Positions 23,574-35,399 of a stretch of DNA of 64,000 nucleotides are shown here, in pieces; within the stretch, counting starts at the first letter, position 1, and the number at the start of each line of letters is the position of its first letter. Source of the stretch: Catonia carolina (Eukaryota > Arthropoda > Insecta > Hemiptera > Achilidae); assembly GCA_035578175.1 (NCBI GenBank), contig JAQMRL010000006.1, positions 67,524,001 to 67,588,000 on the forward strand, given 5' to 3'. A program made the translations under genes and the position numbers. The notes under the pieces were generated by a model. It did no database searches. It worked only from the letters and a program-made list of their open reading frames with translations, and had not been told where the DNA came from.

Positions 23574-25090
23574 AAACTGACAATCAGGCTTTGTCCTGGC
23601 TATTGGCGCGCCCCAGATCTTTGGGAAAGTTGGGGCGTTGGATAGCGAAGATCATGTCAATGAAGTTTACCGTCACTCATATTAAAGGCACCCAAAACGT
23701 CATCGCTGACACTCTCTCCAGAATGTTCGAAGAAAATGAAGTCGTTGATGTCGAAAAGGATATTGAATGTTTCCCCATCCTTAATAATTTCCCCTTAGCC
23801 TTTTCTGATTTTTCGTCTCATCAAAGTAATGACCCTGAGTTGCAAGCTATTATTTCCTCTTTAAAGGACGGTGTTCCTTCTTCCAAATTTTTCATTTCTA
23901 AAAATGTTTTGTGCATTAAACCCTTAGGTCGTTTCCCTTCACGCGTTGTTCTTCCGTCGGTTTTGGTGGACATGGTGTTTGCCTATTTTCACAATTCCCT
24001 TTTAGGTGGACATTTAGGTTTCATGAAAACTCGTGTGAAGATTTCGCAATATTTCTATTGGCCCTCCATGTCCAAGGATATTGAACACCGTATAAAGTCC
24101 TGCACCATATGCGCCGTTAGCAAACCGTCCCGTAATACTAAGATTGGTCTGTTGGCTTCTACTGTTCCCACTCGCCCTTTCCATGTTTTCCACATCGACG
24201 TCGGCCCCTTACCCCGTACTCGTTACGGTTATCGTTATATTCTTGTCATCGTCGATTCTTTCTCCAAGTTTACCTGGCTGTGTCCTGTTCGTGACGCCAC
24301 CTCCGCCAATACTATTAAAGCCCTTAAGGATTGTGTTTTCCAAAGTTTTGGTTTTCCTGACGTTATTATTTCTGACAACGCTAGCTGTTTCACGTCCCAT
24401 CTTTTTAGGAATTTTCTCTTCTCCCTTGGCATTAAATTCGCCACCCTGTCCCCTTATCACCCCCAACCTTCGAACGCCGAAAGATTCAATCGTAATCTCA
24501 AGGCAGCACTTATCGCTTTCCACTCCGACTCTCAGACCAATTGGGATCAGTCTCTTACCTGGCTGCAACTTGCGTTTAACTATTCTTATCATGATTCAAT
24601 CAAAACTTCACCTTTCAACATCATTTTCAAACTCCTTCCTTCTTGACCTTTATCCAATCTCTGGAAAATCAATGACTTACTACCCCAAGATGTCAGTACT
24701 GCTGCTGAAGTGTGGAAGAGTGCAAAAGATAACCTGGTTAAGGCAAGGAAGCGCTTTGCCCAATACTACAATAAAGGAAGAAAGGAAAACGAATACAAGA
24801 TCGGTGATTTAGTTTGGTGTCTGAAACACAATTTGAGCTCTGGCATAAATAAGCAGTCAGCGAAGCTTATGACGCGCTGGTTTGGTCCCTTTAGTATTTT
24901 GAAATTCCTGACCCCCGTTACGGTGGTGTTAGCTCTTCCCGATTCTACTACGTGTGTGCGTAAAGCACACGTTTCTCAACTCAAAGCCGCTTATGGTCCT
25001 GTCCGACATTCGGACTTGGCTATTCACTGCGATGACGACGTTTCCGATGCTGTTTCGGACGTCACTCTGGTTAATACTTGTACTGTTTAG
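23574..25090 (+). pseudogene. pol of Gypsy element A: RNase H end and integrase
   Basis: After the frameshift, pol resumes with ETDNQALSWLL, then HIKGTQNVIADTLSR. The integrase zinc-binding HHCC region runs through NSLLGGHLGF and CTICAVSK (about 24000-24115). The DDE core has HIDVGPLP, ISDNASCF and NAERFNRN (about 24195-24490). TGA at 24644 interrupts a frame that continues to 25090 with KIGDLVWCL and RWFGPFSILK, the GPY/F-like tail. No chromodomain is seen at the end. The gene product would act in cDNA integration if the lesions were absent. Confidence 0.87.
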
Positions 25091-25802
25091 GCCTTGGTTG
25101 CCTTTCCTTGTTGTGTTTTGTTTACTTTTAGGTCGACCTTTATGTTTCTCTGTTGAGAAATTTTCCCTGGTATCCTTGGGATATCATTTGTATCCCTTGT
25201 CTGGTTTTGTCTTTGGTGGTCTTTGCACCAAAATTTTGTTTGCGCACCTTGGGTTTGTTTTCCCTTGCGCTTTTGGGGTTTTGGTCGGGGAGACGTCTCC
25301 GTACCTTTTTCCCTTTTTGGAGATCTTTGATCTCTTGGCCTGTGTAGCCTTTTTTGAGGATTTTCTCCTCCTCTTTTGGACATAGCGAGTCCTTTCCTTA
25401 CTTATAGTTGAACTTCTGTTGTTCTAGGTTAGTTTGGTTTTAATTTTAGATTTTGGTTGTGGTATGGTGATGGAGGTGCTGTATTTGTTGCACCTTCCCT
25501 TAGTTGGGCGGTTGTACCAAATGCTGTCACCATGGATTTGGGAAGTCCCCTTGCTTTACTAATCGCTTCCCTTAGCTGGGCGGTTATGGGGCAAGTGGGG
25601 GGAATTTTCCAATCCGTTTTTTTTGGCAGTGTCGGTCACGCGAGGGAGATGACCCTAACTACTCCCGTGGGGTTTTTTTGGGGGGGGGGGTACTTGTCAG
25701 TCGCGCCTGGGGTCGACTTTAAACTCCCCTTTCTTCGGTCTCGTCTCGGCAGGGGCAGACAAGACCAATTCTTGGTTTTGTCTGTCTTTGGCGGGGGGAG
25801 CC
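25091..25802 (+). other. 3' untranslated region and polypurine tract of element A
   Basis: T-rich and G-rich, with no ORF of known type. cttcccttagttgggcggtt (near 25495) recurs near 25567 as a diverged direct repeat. The purine run GGCGGGGGGAG at 25790-25800 directly precedes the right LTR, as expected for second-strand priming. Confidence 0.65.
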
Positions 25803-27400
25803 TGTAACATTTGTTTTTCAATGTTACAAATTTTAATTTTTAAATTAATTTCCTTGCATTGTTCTAATAGTTTTAATTTTCGTTATCTACTAATTAACTA
25901 TCTAATTAGTTATCTCTCAATTGTTTTCTCTTTTAGGCCTTAGCTTACCGTTCGCTATCATCTGCTTTTTCTGCCGTTTCATGTTTCCCTTTCTTGTTTC
26001 CCTTGTTGGAATGGGGGGGGGGGCGGTGACGTCAGGCCCGAGGTTTCCTTTTGGGTAATTTTGGCGTGTCTCGCCCTTCTTACAGCAAATGGTCATGACA
26101 TCGGACGTGTTCTCTGGTTTCTTATGCCGTATTTCTTTTTGAGTTTTTTTTCGGGGTGCGTTATGCCGCCTGGTTTTTGCTTGACCATTTTGCTTTCCCG
26201 TGTATCGGTAAGTTCATCACTTTTATTCTTGTAGTTAAATCCCATTGTAGCCGAGAATGATTTATTTTATAATTTTGTAAATTTTGTGAACCCTTTGGGT
26301 GATTTAAATTTTTAAATTTGAATTTAAGCTTTCCTTAAAGCGCACTGTTATATTTTTTTTTAAATTTTTTCTCTTGTTGTGCCGGTGGGCTTTAGCTACC
26401 TTTTTATTTTTGTGTTTTGCGGTTGCCCTCATTTTTCTTAGTCTTGGTTTTTTTTCTGCTCTTTGCAGGGACCAAGTTCAGGGAGCAATTTTAACCAAGT
26501 TTAGGATGCATTTAAGACCCAATTTGGGATGAATCTAATCAAGTTTGGGCGAACGTTAACATGTCTGAATTTTCCTACGTCACCCGATACTCTTTCTGGA
26601 AGGAATGCTTCTACTCGTCTTAAAAAATTTTAAAATCTACTTATGAAGCTTCCATTATTTTTATACTATTAAATATACTTAAAATCCTTAATTATTTTGT
26701 AATTTGTTATGTAAATGATTTTCTAAAAATTTAATTAATTTTGTTAAATTATGCTGCGTAATACTATCAACTTACTTTTTATTTTTGTAAAACATAATTT
26801 GTGAAAAACAAGTTCTAAAATTTTTAAAAATGAAAATTGTGAACTTTGCTCTTGTCTAACCTGCTTTGGTTAAACGTTTTTCTGTTGTCTTCTTATAAAT
26901 TTTTTTTAAAATTAATTGTTATAATCTCTTAAAGCTATACTAGTTATGCTCCTTAATTAAATTAATTTTTTTTATAAATATTATCCGTCATTTAAATGAC
27001 CTATTATGATTAAATATCAATTTATTTGTTTTATTTTATTAATAATGATTATTATTATTAATTATTAATCTTTTCTTATAAATTTAAATTTTTTTTAAAC
27101 TGGATCCAGTAGAATGGCATGCCAATCCTTTTGAGCTCTTTTATAAATTTTGGCTATCTATGCTAATTTACTTTCAATCACCTGTGTAACTTTTCTGCGT
27201 TTACTCTAAACAAATGTAATCGTATCCATTAAGTTTTTCTATAAATTTAATATTTAATTAAATTCTTTTACTAATTAATTTTTTTGTTTTTTTACCGTCA
27301 CATCACCGCAGTCTCTCCTGTTGGAGATTCTTTTGTTTCCCTATGCCAATTTTGTTTTTTTTGCGATCCTTTTGTATCGCTCGAAACAAAAAGGGTTACA
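25803..27400 (+). repeat. 3' LTR of Gypsy element A
   Basis: TGTAAC...GGGTTACA, 1598 bp, matching the left LTR without its MITE. It therefore provides an empty site for that MITE at the single TTAA near 26670. It is followed by ATAG, the duplicated target. Confidence 0.9.
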
Positions 27401-27404
27401 ATAG

Positions 27405-27615
27405 GTATATAGCTACAGCCAATGGATTAAATTGAGAGGTAGATCTGTTTCAGAGAGATGGTAAAATTATAGATAAACTATACAGGATACTGTGAAGGAA
27501 GGCTGTAAATACTGTGTGATCTTTATGTTATTTTATGTTTTTTATGTTATTTGTGTCTATTGGTGTATGTTGAGCTCGGCAGCAGACTGTTTTCTAGAGA
27601 AGAAAGAATGACTAT
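27405..27615 (+). other. Continuation of the interrupted LINE region
   Basis: This sequence was contiguous with 17690 before element A inserted. It ends with gtgatctttatgttatttta-type sequence, probably LINE 3' UTR. It contains no ORF and ends where a TTAA-bounded repeat begins at 27616. Confidence 0.4.
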
Positions 27616-28480
27616 GTTAAGGGTGCGCTCTACCTCTGCCGCGCCGCTCAATGTAAAGGTTTAGATGATTACAACCAACTCGGTTGTTATGCAAGTCATA
27701 AATAAAGTTTAACATGCCTTTTAAAGCTTAAAATATGCTCTATTTACCAGTACCATTTTTTTGTATGAGCATTAAGTTTGAACTTTAAAAAATTAAAGTA
27801 AATCTCTTAAAGTTGTTAAGTTTTCTAAAATTATTTGTAAAGATAGGAAGGTATTTGTCGCAAATTAATCTGTATCAGTAAAAAGAATATCTCTTTTAGA
27901 TTCTAAATATACAAACTTTAACGTGTTTACTTATTTATCAGCGGCTATGTATTGCAATCTAAAAAACCTTTACAAGCACAAATTTTTCAGCCGTTCGATA
28001 GCGTTCCGAGCTGACAGTTACGGAACTACTTACACATAATGCTTTCTGTCACCAAGGTCATTTCCCCTTAACGTGTTTTCATTTCTAGATCATACAGAGT
28101 TGCCGGGTCGTGTAATAGGTTTCATGTAGACTGTTCATTAGTATGTTTTGGCAGAATTAAAATTAATCACTCTCCCAACCCAAACAAAGATTAATTTCAA
28201 TTTATTATGAAAACGATAATATTGTTCGTATAGAAAAAATATACGGTTGGCCTACAGATTGTTATTTCTGTGTTTATTTGTTATTGTTCGGATAGCAAAA
28301 TTCTTTAATTTTTAAATACTTCTCTCTTGCCCTTTTTTACTCTCCGTTTTACTCTCTTGCCCTGTTTGAATATATAGGGAAGGAGAAAATCGTTTTCATG
28401 TCGATTTTCCGAAAACTATATTTAACCGAATGTATAAGTTTTCAAGCCCCCTGAACCCAAAAATCAGTTTTCAGCGATTG

Positions 28481-28529
<49 letters not shown>

Positions 28530-28830
28530 CGCGCGTGTATAAACAAAATATTGCAAGAACTTAAAATAACAATAAGAATATTAAAATAAAAACTAAAAAA
28601 ATATTAGATTATTAAATATTAGAACTTAAGAATATTGAAATAACTTACAAAGTTGAAACTTGGAACTTAAATTAGGTACCACTAGAGGATCCAACGCAAA
28701 CATTTTCATGAAAATCGGTCAACCGGAAGTAATAGTTTATTTGTGCAATTTTTCACTATTTTGTAATTTTCTCAACAAGTGTTTCTACGAAATTTTTGAA
28801 GTGAAAACTTCTCTGTTGGGTGAATATAGC
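27616..28830. repeat. Dispersed repeat module A, uninterrupted copy
   Basis: Begins TTAAGGGTGCGCTCTACC (the TTAA itself starts near 27616). It continues through gatgattacaaccaactcgg, gctgacagttacggaactac and gattaatttcaatttattat, into an inverted CA-family segment with a (GT)n tract at 28485-28528. The same series occurs at 44756-57420 but broken by three insertions, so this copy serves as the empty-site reference. The start motif also occurs, inverted, at 61800-61812. Confidence 0.75.
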
Positions 28831-28902
28831 TGTTTTGAATGGGTAAAATCTTACAGCTATCTGAAGCTTTATCTGCAGTTTGTAATCTTACGTAGCGTAT
28901 AT

Positions 28903-28973
28903 GCGAGATTAGCTCAGTGGTACAATGCTCGCCTGCCTCGCGTGTGGCTTGAGGTCGAAACTCTGTCGGTTTA
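28903..28973 (+). tRNA. tRNA-Gly-like pseudogene (GCC anticodon position)
   Basis: TTAGCTCAGTGGTACAATGC resembles the D arm of tRNA-Gly, CGCCTGCCTCGCG the anticodon arm with GCC, and GAGGTCGAAACTC the T arm and B box. The acceptor ends (gcgagat and gtcggtt) do not pair well, so it is probably a tRNA pseudogene or SINE head. Confidence 0.5.
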
Positions 28974-28974
28974 G

Positions 28975-29500
28975 TTTATTTTTCAACATATGTAACTGAG
29001 ATATAATTTACATTTTCCTTTGTTTGTTGAAATTAGTTATATTTAATTTACAAAACGCTTAAATTTTTAACAAAATTAAGTGAAGAGACAACACTTCCGT
29101 TCAAGCGATCACTACAAAAATATAATAATATGTATCAAGTTTATTTCTATTCTGATAAAGTTATATTAGTTACAATTTTGCTCTGATTGGACTTCTTCAT
29201 TGTCCGTATTCTATGAATGAAACAATGGATTTATGATAACTGAAGTATCTTGTTATAATATAAATGAACTTCAGAATCGAATTTATTTAAATATCTAGAA
29301 AAAGCTCCGTCAAGCATTGTTCCGTATTTCGTTGTGATTTAATTTAAATCATTTAACGTAATTAACATGAATTTTTATTTTAAAAAATTTACTAAAGCCT
29401 TTAATTTTTTTCGAAAAACCACATTCTCCACTCAAAATATTGTTATGTATTAGGTACCTACGTAATTAGATAACGAAAGTTTGACAATACCTGTTGAACA
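28975..29500. other. AT-rich stretch, nothing recognised
   Basis: No ORF, tRNA or repeat match was identified beyond general A/T richness. Confidence 0.3.
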
Positions 29501-29509
29501 TTTGTCTTA

Positions 29510-30185
29510 ATCTAAACAGTTTGGCTTAACACTAAGGAAAATTACTGTTTTACGCTAAACTAGGCTCTGTACAGAAAAATACTTGAAATAAAAGTTGTAA
29601 AGTCAATTTGTAGGTTTGTGGTTTTGTAGTTTTTTAATTTTCTAAAAATTTGATTATAGCCACTTTTGTTGTAAATTTTTGTAACACTAAGGCTAAAATC
29701 GTAAAATATTCAATTTTTTTACAGATCTTTATAGAAAAAAAAACAGAAAATCACTTATTACCAAAAGTACAAAACTAGGGATTATACAAAAAAAAATCAA
29801 ATAAAAGTTGTAAGTTTTTAAATGTAGTACACCTTTGATTATACACTTTTGCCATAGTATGCACATTAAGATCGCAATCTTAAATTTTAGTTTAGCGGCA
29901 ATTATTGATTTTCTGGTTTTTTCATCAAAGTTGATTGCGGCCTTATTACACATTTTATAAGAAAAAAGTATGTAATAAAAGTTATAGGAAATTGAAAACC
30001 TACAACTTTTATTATACGCATTTTACTCTACAGAAGTTGATTTTCATTTTGCGCCATTCCCTCATTAAAATTAGGGTTTTTTCATTTTACTTTGTTCAGT
30101 CATGATTAAACAAAGGTTATATTGTTCCTTATTTACATTGACAGGAAAAGTCGTGTGAGTGTTTCACACCAGATTTTTTATTTAA
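29510..30185. repeat. Inverted pair of CA-family repeat segments
   Basis: 29515-29700 runs in the same direction as 31420-31560 (block acgctaaactaggctctgta). 29930-30180 runs in the opposite direction (gagtgtttcacaccagattt is the reverse complement of the family start). The two halves can fold on each other. Confidence 0.55.
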
Positions 30186-30710
30186 TTTTGTAATATATGC
30201 CGCTGGCTTTAGAAATAGATTAGATCAGTAGATAGATTAGATCACATTGTATAGATTTAAACAACCAGCATTACGGATTGAAAAAATTCTTGTTGCGTTT
30301 CTCGATATATGATACAACATCGAATTATACGTAGGCTAATTCTCGAAATAAACACAATGAGGATGTTACTACTAATTAATCTCAGATCTGTAACACAAAA
30401 TCATAGGTAACATAAAAAGGTTTTTTTTGCAGAATACTTTTCTTAGTAAGTTATAAACTGATCTTTGTTTGGTTTCGTGGAACAGTGCAGGCGCCGACTG
30501 TTTGCTACGGGCTCGCCTTTATGATACCTCTCATGGTAGATTTTTCCCATTAGCTAGTGTTCACCGCGTGGCAATTACTTGCTATTTTGACAGGCGCAAA
30601 TTACTGTGTTGGGTGGTTGTTGTTGAATTTGTTTGTATTTGAACTAATATGCCGGGTGATCAAAGGAAAATGGACTAACAGTAGGCATATCAGCTAATCG
30701 AAATAGTCGC
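30186..30710. other. Unassigned sequence
   Basis: No reading frame of recognised type was found. It precedes the YqaJ-like fragment and may be part of the same decayed element, but nothing in it shows this directly. Confidence 0.3.
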
Positions 30711-30714
30711 AAAC

Positions 30715-30950
30715 GACAATTTAAAAAATTATTTCATCAGGTACAAGGCCAACTACATGTGACCAGAAGAAAGTATTGCCTCTTTGTTGGATGGACCCCG
30801 ATTGATATTTCGATTAAGAAGATAAATCGAGATGACTAATTCTGGGAGAAGAAAATGATTCAGCCTCTGAAATCCTTTTGATGAAATATGTTCTTCCAGA
30901 GCTGATCGACCCTCGAATCCCACGACGATTTCCTGAAATAGAGAGCGAGC
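30715..30950 (+). pseudogene. YqaJ-like viral-recombinase (exonuclease) C-terminal fragment
   Basis: One frame reads FKKLFHQVQGQLHVTRRKYC, then LFVGWT, then IKKINRDD, TAA, FWEKKM. After a frame change it reads MKYVLPELIDPRIPRRFPE. The QVQGQLHVTGR...Y..F.VWT pattern with a downstream INRDD-FW--KM is the C-terminal half of the YqaJ-like PD-(D/E)XK exonuclease domain found in phages and, in many copies, in insect genomes. The N-terminal catalytic portion was not found. Stops and a frameshift make it non-functional. Confidence 0.65.
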
Positions 30951-30992
30951 GAGAGAGAGAGAGTGAGGGAGAGAGCGACAGAGAGAGAGTCT
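30941..30992. repeat. (GA)n microsatellite
   Basis: An imperfect GAGA tract with GCGAGC steps, directly after the YqaJ-like fragment. Confidence 0.85.
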
Positions 30993-31198
30993 CTTTCATA
31001 TATTCACTTTTCCCGGTATAGAAATCAAATTTCCAGTAAATCACTGTTCATAAAAATTTAATATTACGTAGGTATTATGTCGTGCAATATGATTGTTGAC
31101 GAACTATTTATTTAAATATTAGGTAGCATCGTAGAAGCCGAATCTAGAATAGTTAGCTTTCAAAAATTATATTATCACCTTTATAATGCTTGTATTTT

Positions 31199-32028
31199 TT
31201 AAATAATTACAAGTACTTTTGCGGTGCGCACCGCTTCATCAGGTTAAAAATCTGGTGTGAAACACACAACTTTCTCTTGTCAATGCAAATAATTAACAAT
31301 AAACCTAACATCAGTATTAAAACATTACAAATGAACAACAAAACTAACCTTAATAAACATAACCTAATTTTAATCATGAGTGAAAGACGCAAAATGAAAA
31401 TCAACCTCAGTTTGGCTTAAGAAATACGGAAAATCACTCTTTCACGCTAAACTAGGCTCTGTAGTGAAGAATGTTATTAATGAAAGTTGTAGATCTTTTA
31501 ATTTTCTATAAATTTGATTATATACACTTTTGTCATAAAATGCATACTAAGGCCGAAGTCTTACAAAAAAAAATCGATTTTCCACACGTTTTCGTGAGAA
31601 AAAACCAAAAAATTGCTAATTACCGCTAAACTAAGAGTTATGCAAAAAAATGATTGAAATAACGGTTGTAGAATTTTTAATTTTCTACAACTTTTATGAT
31701 ATAAAGTTTTGCGCTAAAATGCATATTAAAGCCGCAATCTTAAAAATACTATTTCTTTACGTGAAAACAGCCTAACCAAGAATTTCAGCAAACATTGAGC
31801 CTACCCTATCGTGTAGAGCATAACAAATTTAGTAAACCAGGCGATTTTTAAAAAAATCGTAGGACCAGTTTTTGAGAAAATCGCAAAAAAGTGAAAAATT
31901 ACACAAATAAACTACTATTTCCGGTTGACCAATTTTGATGAAAATGTTCGTGTCGGGTCCGGTAGTGGTATGTAACTTAAGTTTCAAGTTTGTACGATGT
32001 TCCGTTCTTGAGATATTCTGTTCACACG

Positions 32029-32070
<42 letters not shown>

Positions 32071-32215
32071 GACCAATCGCTAAAAACGCGTTTTTTGGGT
32101 TCAGGGGGTCTGAAAACTTGTAGATCCGGTGAAAACTCGAGTTGGAAAAATAGACACGAAAACAATACTTTCCTTATTATATATTCATATAGGTAAGAGA
32201 AAGTAAAAATATATT
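31199..32215 (+). repeat. Dispersed CA-microsatellite-bearing repeat, best copy
   Basis: Opens with a palindrome GCGGTGCGCACCGC (31221-31234), then cttcatcaggttaaaaatct, and ends ataggtaagagaaagtaaaa. It contains ggttgaccaattttgatgaa and a CG/CA tract at 32025-32070. It is the most complete of six or more copies in the window. A related opening (gcattgcgcatcgcttcatc) is at 58035-58055. No protein coding was seen. Confidence 0.7.
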
Positions 32216-32227
32216 TCATTAAATAAA

Positions 32228-32515
32228 ACCTACCGGATTGGTCTAGAGGTAAAGTCGCCGCCGCGAGTCAGCTGTTTAACTGCTGATTTTCGGAGACGAA
32301 GGTTCCTGGTTCATATCCTAATAAAGGTAGTTCCTTTTACGCGGATACATGAAAACTAGACAGTGGTTATCGGTGTAATCTGATGGTTGGGGTTTAATTA
32401 CCTACACCCTCTCAGGAATGATCGGCTTGGGTCTGTACAAGATGTACTACATCTTACTTATACGTCATATAATTTTCATCTCATTGAGTGATCGGGTTGC
32501 TTATTGGAAAAAAAC
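32228..32515 (+). repeat. tRNA-derived SINE copy
   Basis: Head GGATTGGTCTAGAGGTAAAG (A box), B box GGTTCCTGGTTCATATCC, and tail through cattgagtgatcgggttgct. It is the best preserved head of the family in this window. Confidence 0.75.
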
Positions 32516-33118
32516 ATTGTATTATTAGATTTTTGTTTAACATATTTTATAAGCTTGTAAATATTCTTAAAATCATTTTTAAAAGGACCTAGATATTATC
32601 CTGATGTAAAAATTATCACAATCTTCTGAACCACATTTTGATCTTATAAACACCTGCTTCTTCATGTAAACTAAATTTACTATTTATATATTTATTAGCT
32701 GTATATTTAGTTGTATTATGTTAGCGGTAATGTAATTTACTAAATAATGCTATGTAAAAATTTACTAATTTATAATGTAGGCAGTAGTATAATTTACTAT
32801 TTTTGCGGTATTTAGTTTTGTTTCATTTATTATTGTAGGGCCTACTAGGTTTTTAATTGTAAGTTTCAGTTTATAGATTGTAATCGCTGAGTCTGTTTTT
32901 GATAATATGTACGTGTACCATTTTTTGTTAAATGGTAAATATTTATTCTCTTAAATAGGTATTAAATGTGGAATGATTATTGTTTTTAATTTGTTTTAAT
33001 GTTTGTTATTCGGAAAGATATTGATTTGTTATGTTGTTAGTAAACAGGCTGGTTTTAAATTATGGTAAAATGATTTTGTACATTTTTGTAGAGCTAAAAA
33101 TAAGAAAAAGTTCATATA

Positions 33119-34047
33119 CGAGGGGGTACCCAAAAGTATCCGGAATAGCTCTGCTGTGGGCGGAGCTTGTGCAGTACAAATTCCCGCCACTAGGCTGCTT
33201 GTAGCGCTACTCATTGCCAGTTCAATGCCATTTTGTTCGTTGATCTAGTTTGTTCTGTTCTCGTGCAGTGATTGTTCTCGCTAGTGCTGTTTTGTGCTCG
33301 TGTCGTTTTTCATGATGGCAAGTTTTAATGAACAACGTGCGGCTGTGAAATTTTGCTTCTTGCTCGGTAAAAACGCCGCGGAAACAGTTGTAATGTTGAA
33401 CACAGCTTACAAAGACGACGCTATTGGAAAAACCCAAGTGTACGAGTGGTTTTTGCGCTTTAAAAATGGCGACATGTCGATTGAGAACAAACCTCGTTCT
33501 GGACGACCGTCGACTTCCCGAACAGACGAAAATGTTGTGAAAGTGAAAGAAATCGTACGAACAGACCGACGACAGACCATTGACTTTTTATCTTGAAGTG
33601 TTAAGAAGACTACGAAACAGCATTCGTCGTAAAAGACCTAATTTGTGGCAGACAGGGGACTGGTTTTTCCACCACGACAACGCGCCTGCACACACGGCAA
33701 TCTCGGTTACCCAGTTTTTGGCGAAAAACGGCATGGTTTTGCTACCACACGCACCGTACTCACCCGATCTGGCTCCGTGTGATTTTTTTCTTGTTCCCAC
33801 GCATGAAAAGGGGCATGAAAGGTCTCCGATTTAACAACGTTGATGATGTCAAGAAAAAAACGACGGATGAGCTGGCAGCCATCACTGAAGAGGAGTACAA
33901 AAAATGTTTTGAACAGTGGAAGCACCGGTGGGACAAATGTATTAGTTGTAATGGAGAGTATTTTGAAGGGGATAAGGTTCTTTTGTAAAAAAATTAAAAA
34001 TAAATAGTTTAAAAAAATAATTCCGGTTTCTTTTGGGTACCCCCTCG
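33119..34047 (+). mobile_element. Internally deleted mariner element with TIRs
   Basis: The left end CGAGGGGGTACCCAAAAG is mirrored by CTTTTGGGTACCCCCTCG-like sequence at the right end. TA flanks both sides (33117-33118 and 34048-34049). At 929 bp it is about 350 bp shorter than a full mariner. The paralogous empty site at 59597-59602 reads ttcatataaacataatgtcc with a single TA. Confidence 0.93.
33312..33988 (+). pseudogene. mariner transposase, internal deletion and frameshift
   Basis: The N-terminus (MASFNEQRAAVKFCFLLGKN) with its helix-turn-helix is intact to RTDRRQTIDFLS near 33595. The frame then jumps to YLEVLRRLRN, so the linker and the region with the first catalytic Asp are missing. 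The second Asp motif HHDNAPAH (near 33671) and the third SPDLAPCDFF (near 33760) remain. A frameshift follows near 33790, and the C-terminus VDDVKKKTTDELAAITEEEY runs to 33988. With one of three catalytic Asp residues lost it cannot catalyse transposition. Confidence 0.9.
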
Positions 34048-34330
34048 TAAACATATGTCCGCAAACGCTTCATTTGCGAGTTACAGCTAACGAGAAATTT
34101 CGCCCTGATTTCAGTTCCTATGGTGAAAAACAGTTGTACTGAATTTTTTGGGGGCTAATTTTTGCATCAAATATGGTGGATATATATGGAAAATCACCTA
34201 ATAAAGCTGTATAAAAATGAAACATGCAAAAACTCTTTGTAGAAAAATACAGTTTTCTACGTTTGATGCCCAATAGCTTTGTTAAATGAACAATAAACAA
34301 ATTTTTTTTCTCAATGAAAATTGTAAAGAA

Positions 34331-35399
34331 TTTAATTCTGGAAGCAACGTAAACTAAATGTAAATAAACGTTAGATAAAATGGACTCTTATTTAGACAAA
34401 CACGTAAAACACATTTCGGCGTGACCGCAGCCGTCTACAGTGAATATACAGAACATACAATTTTTTTAGTACATGTAATCATACAGATTACGATTGTACT
34501 TTATGCCTGCAGCTGTTGACCAAATCTGACAACACCGTGACTGCTCATCGACGGCGAATGCATACGCAATTAGTTCCCCACCACAGCTTCTAATTTACTC
34601 CCACCTTGTAGCTTCGCTACATCAAGATTAAAATGTGCGATCTGGCGGTCGCAACCGATATCACTCTGTTGAATTTGACGAGTGGTGAGGCGCAGCCTTA
34701 AGCTGTTATAATGGTGCAGTATACTGAGGTGATATTCTATTGCTGTTCTACTGTACCACCTCGCATCCTTGCGACCAGCCATAGTAGTGGATGGACCCGG
34801 CAAGTTGTAGGAGAGTTTGAAAGCCCCCCCCCAAAAAAAAATTACTGAATGATTATTTTGGGTGCTTGGTTCTTCAAGAAAAAACGTTTCTCAAAATTAG
34901 AATACTGATGTGGATGTTTTGATCAAAAATACATATAACGAAAGATAAAAAAACCGCTACAACTGAAGTTACAAACCGTGAAGATTTAGCTAAATTCTTT
35001 TTCGAACACTTGGTATGTAGACTGCTAATGGTAGATTTTTATAAGTTAATGAATGAATCCTTTATTGCATAAAGGCCTAACTGTAGGCTGGAGTTAACAG
35101 ACCTGGTAGAATATTATTACTATTATCAATCGTACACAACTTAAATCTATCAATCAAAGAAGACTTCTTTTTAATGGATCATTTAATAACTACACTGCAT
35201 AGGTTCCATTGACTTTATAAGGTAGATTACATTGAATAGCAAAGGTCATATTCTAAATTAAATTTTAAAATCTATAAATTTCAAAAATCAACGTTTTGTT
35301 TTCCGGTTTGTAAAAATGATCACTCATTGTCACATTAAAAGAATAACTAATTTTTCACTATTGTCTATAAAGTCTTTATTTAAATTTCAAACTCACTTT
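34331..35399. other. Unassigned region with one small reading frame
   Basis: A 77-codon frame lies on the - strand at 34803-34570 (MPGPSTTMAGRKDARWYSRT...). Its RWYSRTAIEYH segment resembles RWYSTTTITYH in the foldback element at 53100-52885. 34405-34470 resembles 60120-60200 (cacatttcggcgtgaccgca). The rest is AT-rich, with no gene recognised. Confidence 0.35.

Larger units (their letters stand above)
17691..27400 (+). mobile_element. Gypsy element A (SAP-type gag), defective
   Basis: Bounded by TGTAAC...TTACA LTRs and a 4-bp ATAG duplication (17687-17690 and 27401-27404). The right LTR is 1598 bp. The left is 2332 bp because a 734-bp TTAA-flanked element sits inside it. Gene order gag, protease, RT, RNase H, integrase is that of Ty3/Gypsy. 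Three lesions stop expression: TAA at 21171, a one-base frameshift near 23563 and TGA at 24644. A TGG-starting primer-site candidate is near 20027 and a polypurine tract at 25790-25802. The LTRs differ little outside the insertion, so decay is recent. Confidence 0.92.
32520..34330. repeat. Dispersed repeat module B, interrupted by mariner
   Basis: Blocks tttaaaaggacctagatatt, taatgtaggcagtagtataa, gataatatgtacgtgtacca and gtccgcaaacgcttcatttg occur in this order. They recur without interruption at 59020-59750 and partly at 57446-57840 and 60590-60910. The mariner element at 33119-34047 splits this copy at a TA. Confidence 0.75.

Noticed and set aside
24144..24812. 222-codon frame on the + strand inside pol of element A
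   Set aside because: Overlaps the integrase in another phase and has no motifs; a shadow of the real gene.
28903..28973. Functional tRNA-Gly gene
   Set aside because: Acceptor ends do not pair and the T arm is altered; a pseudogene or SINE head is more likely.
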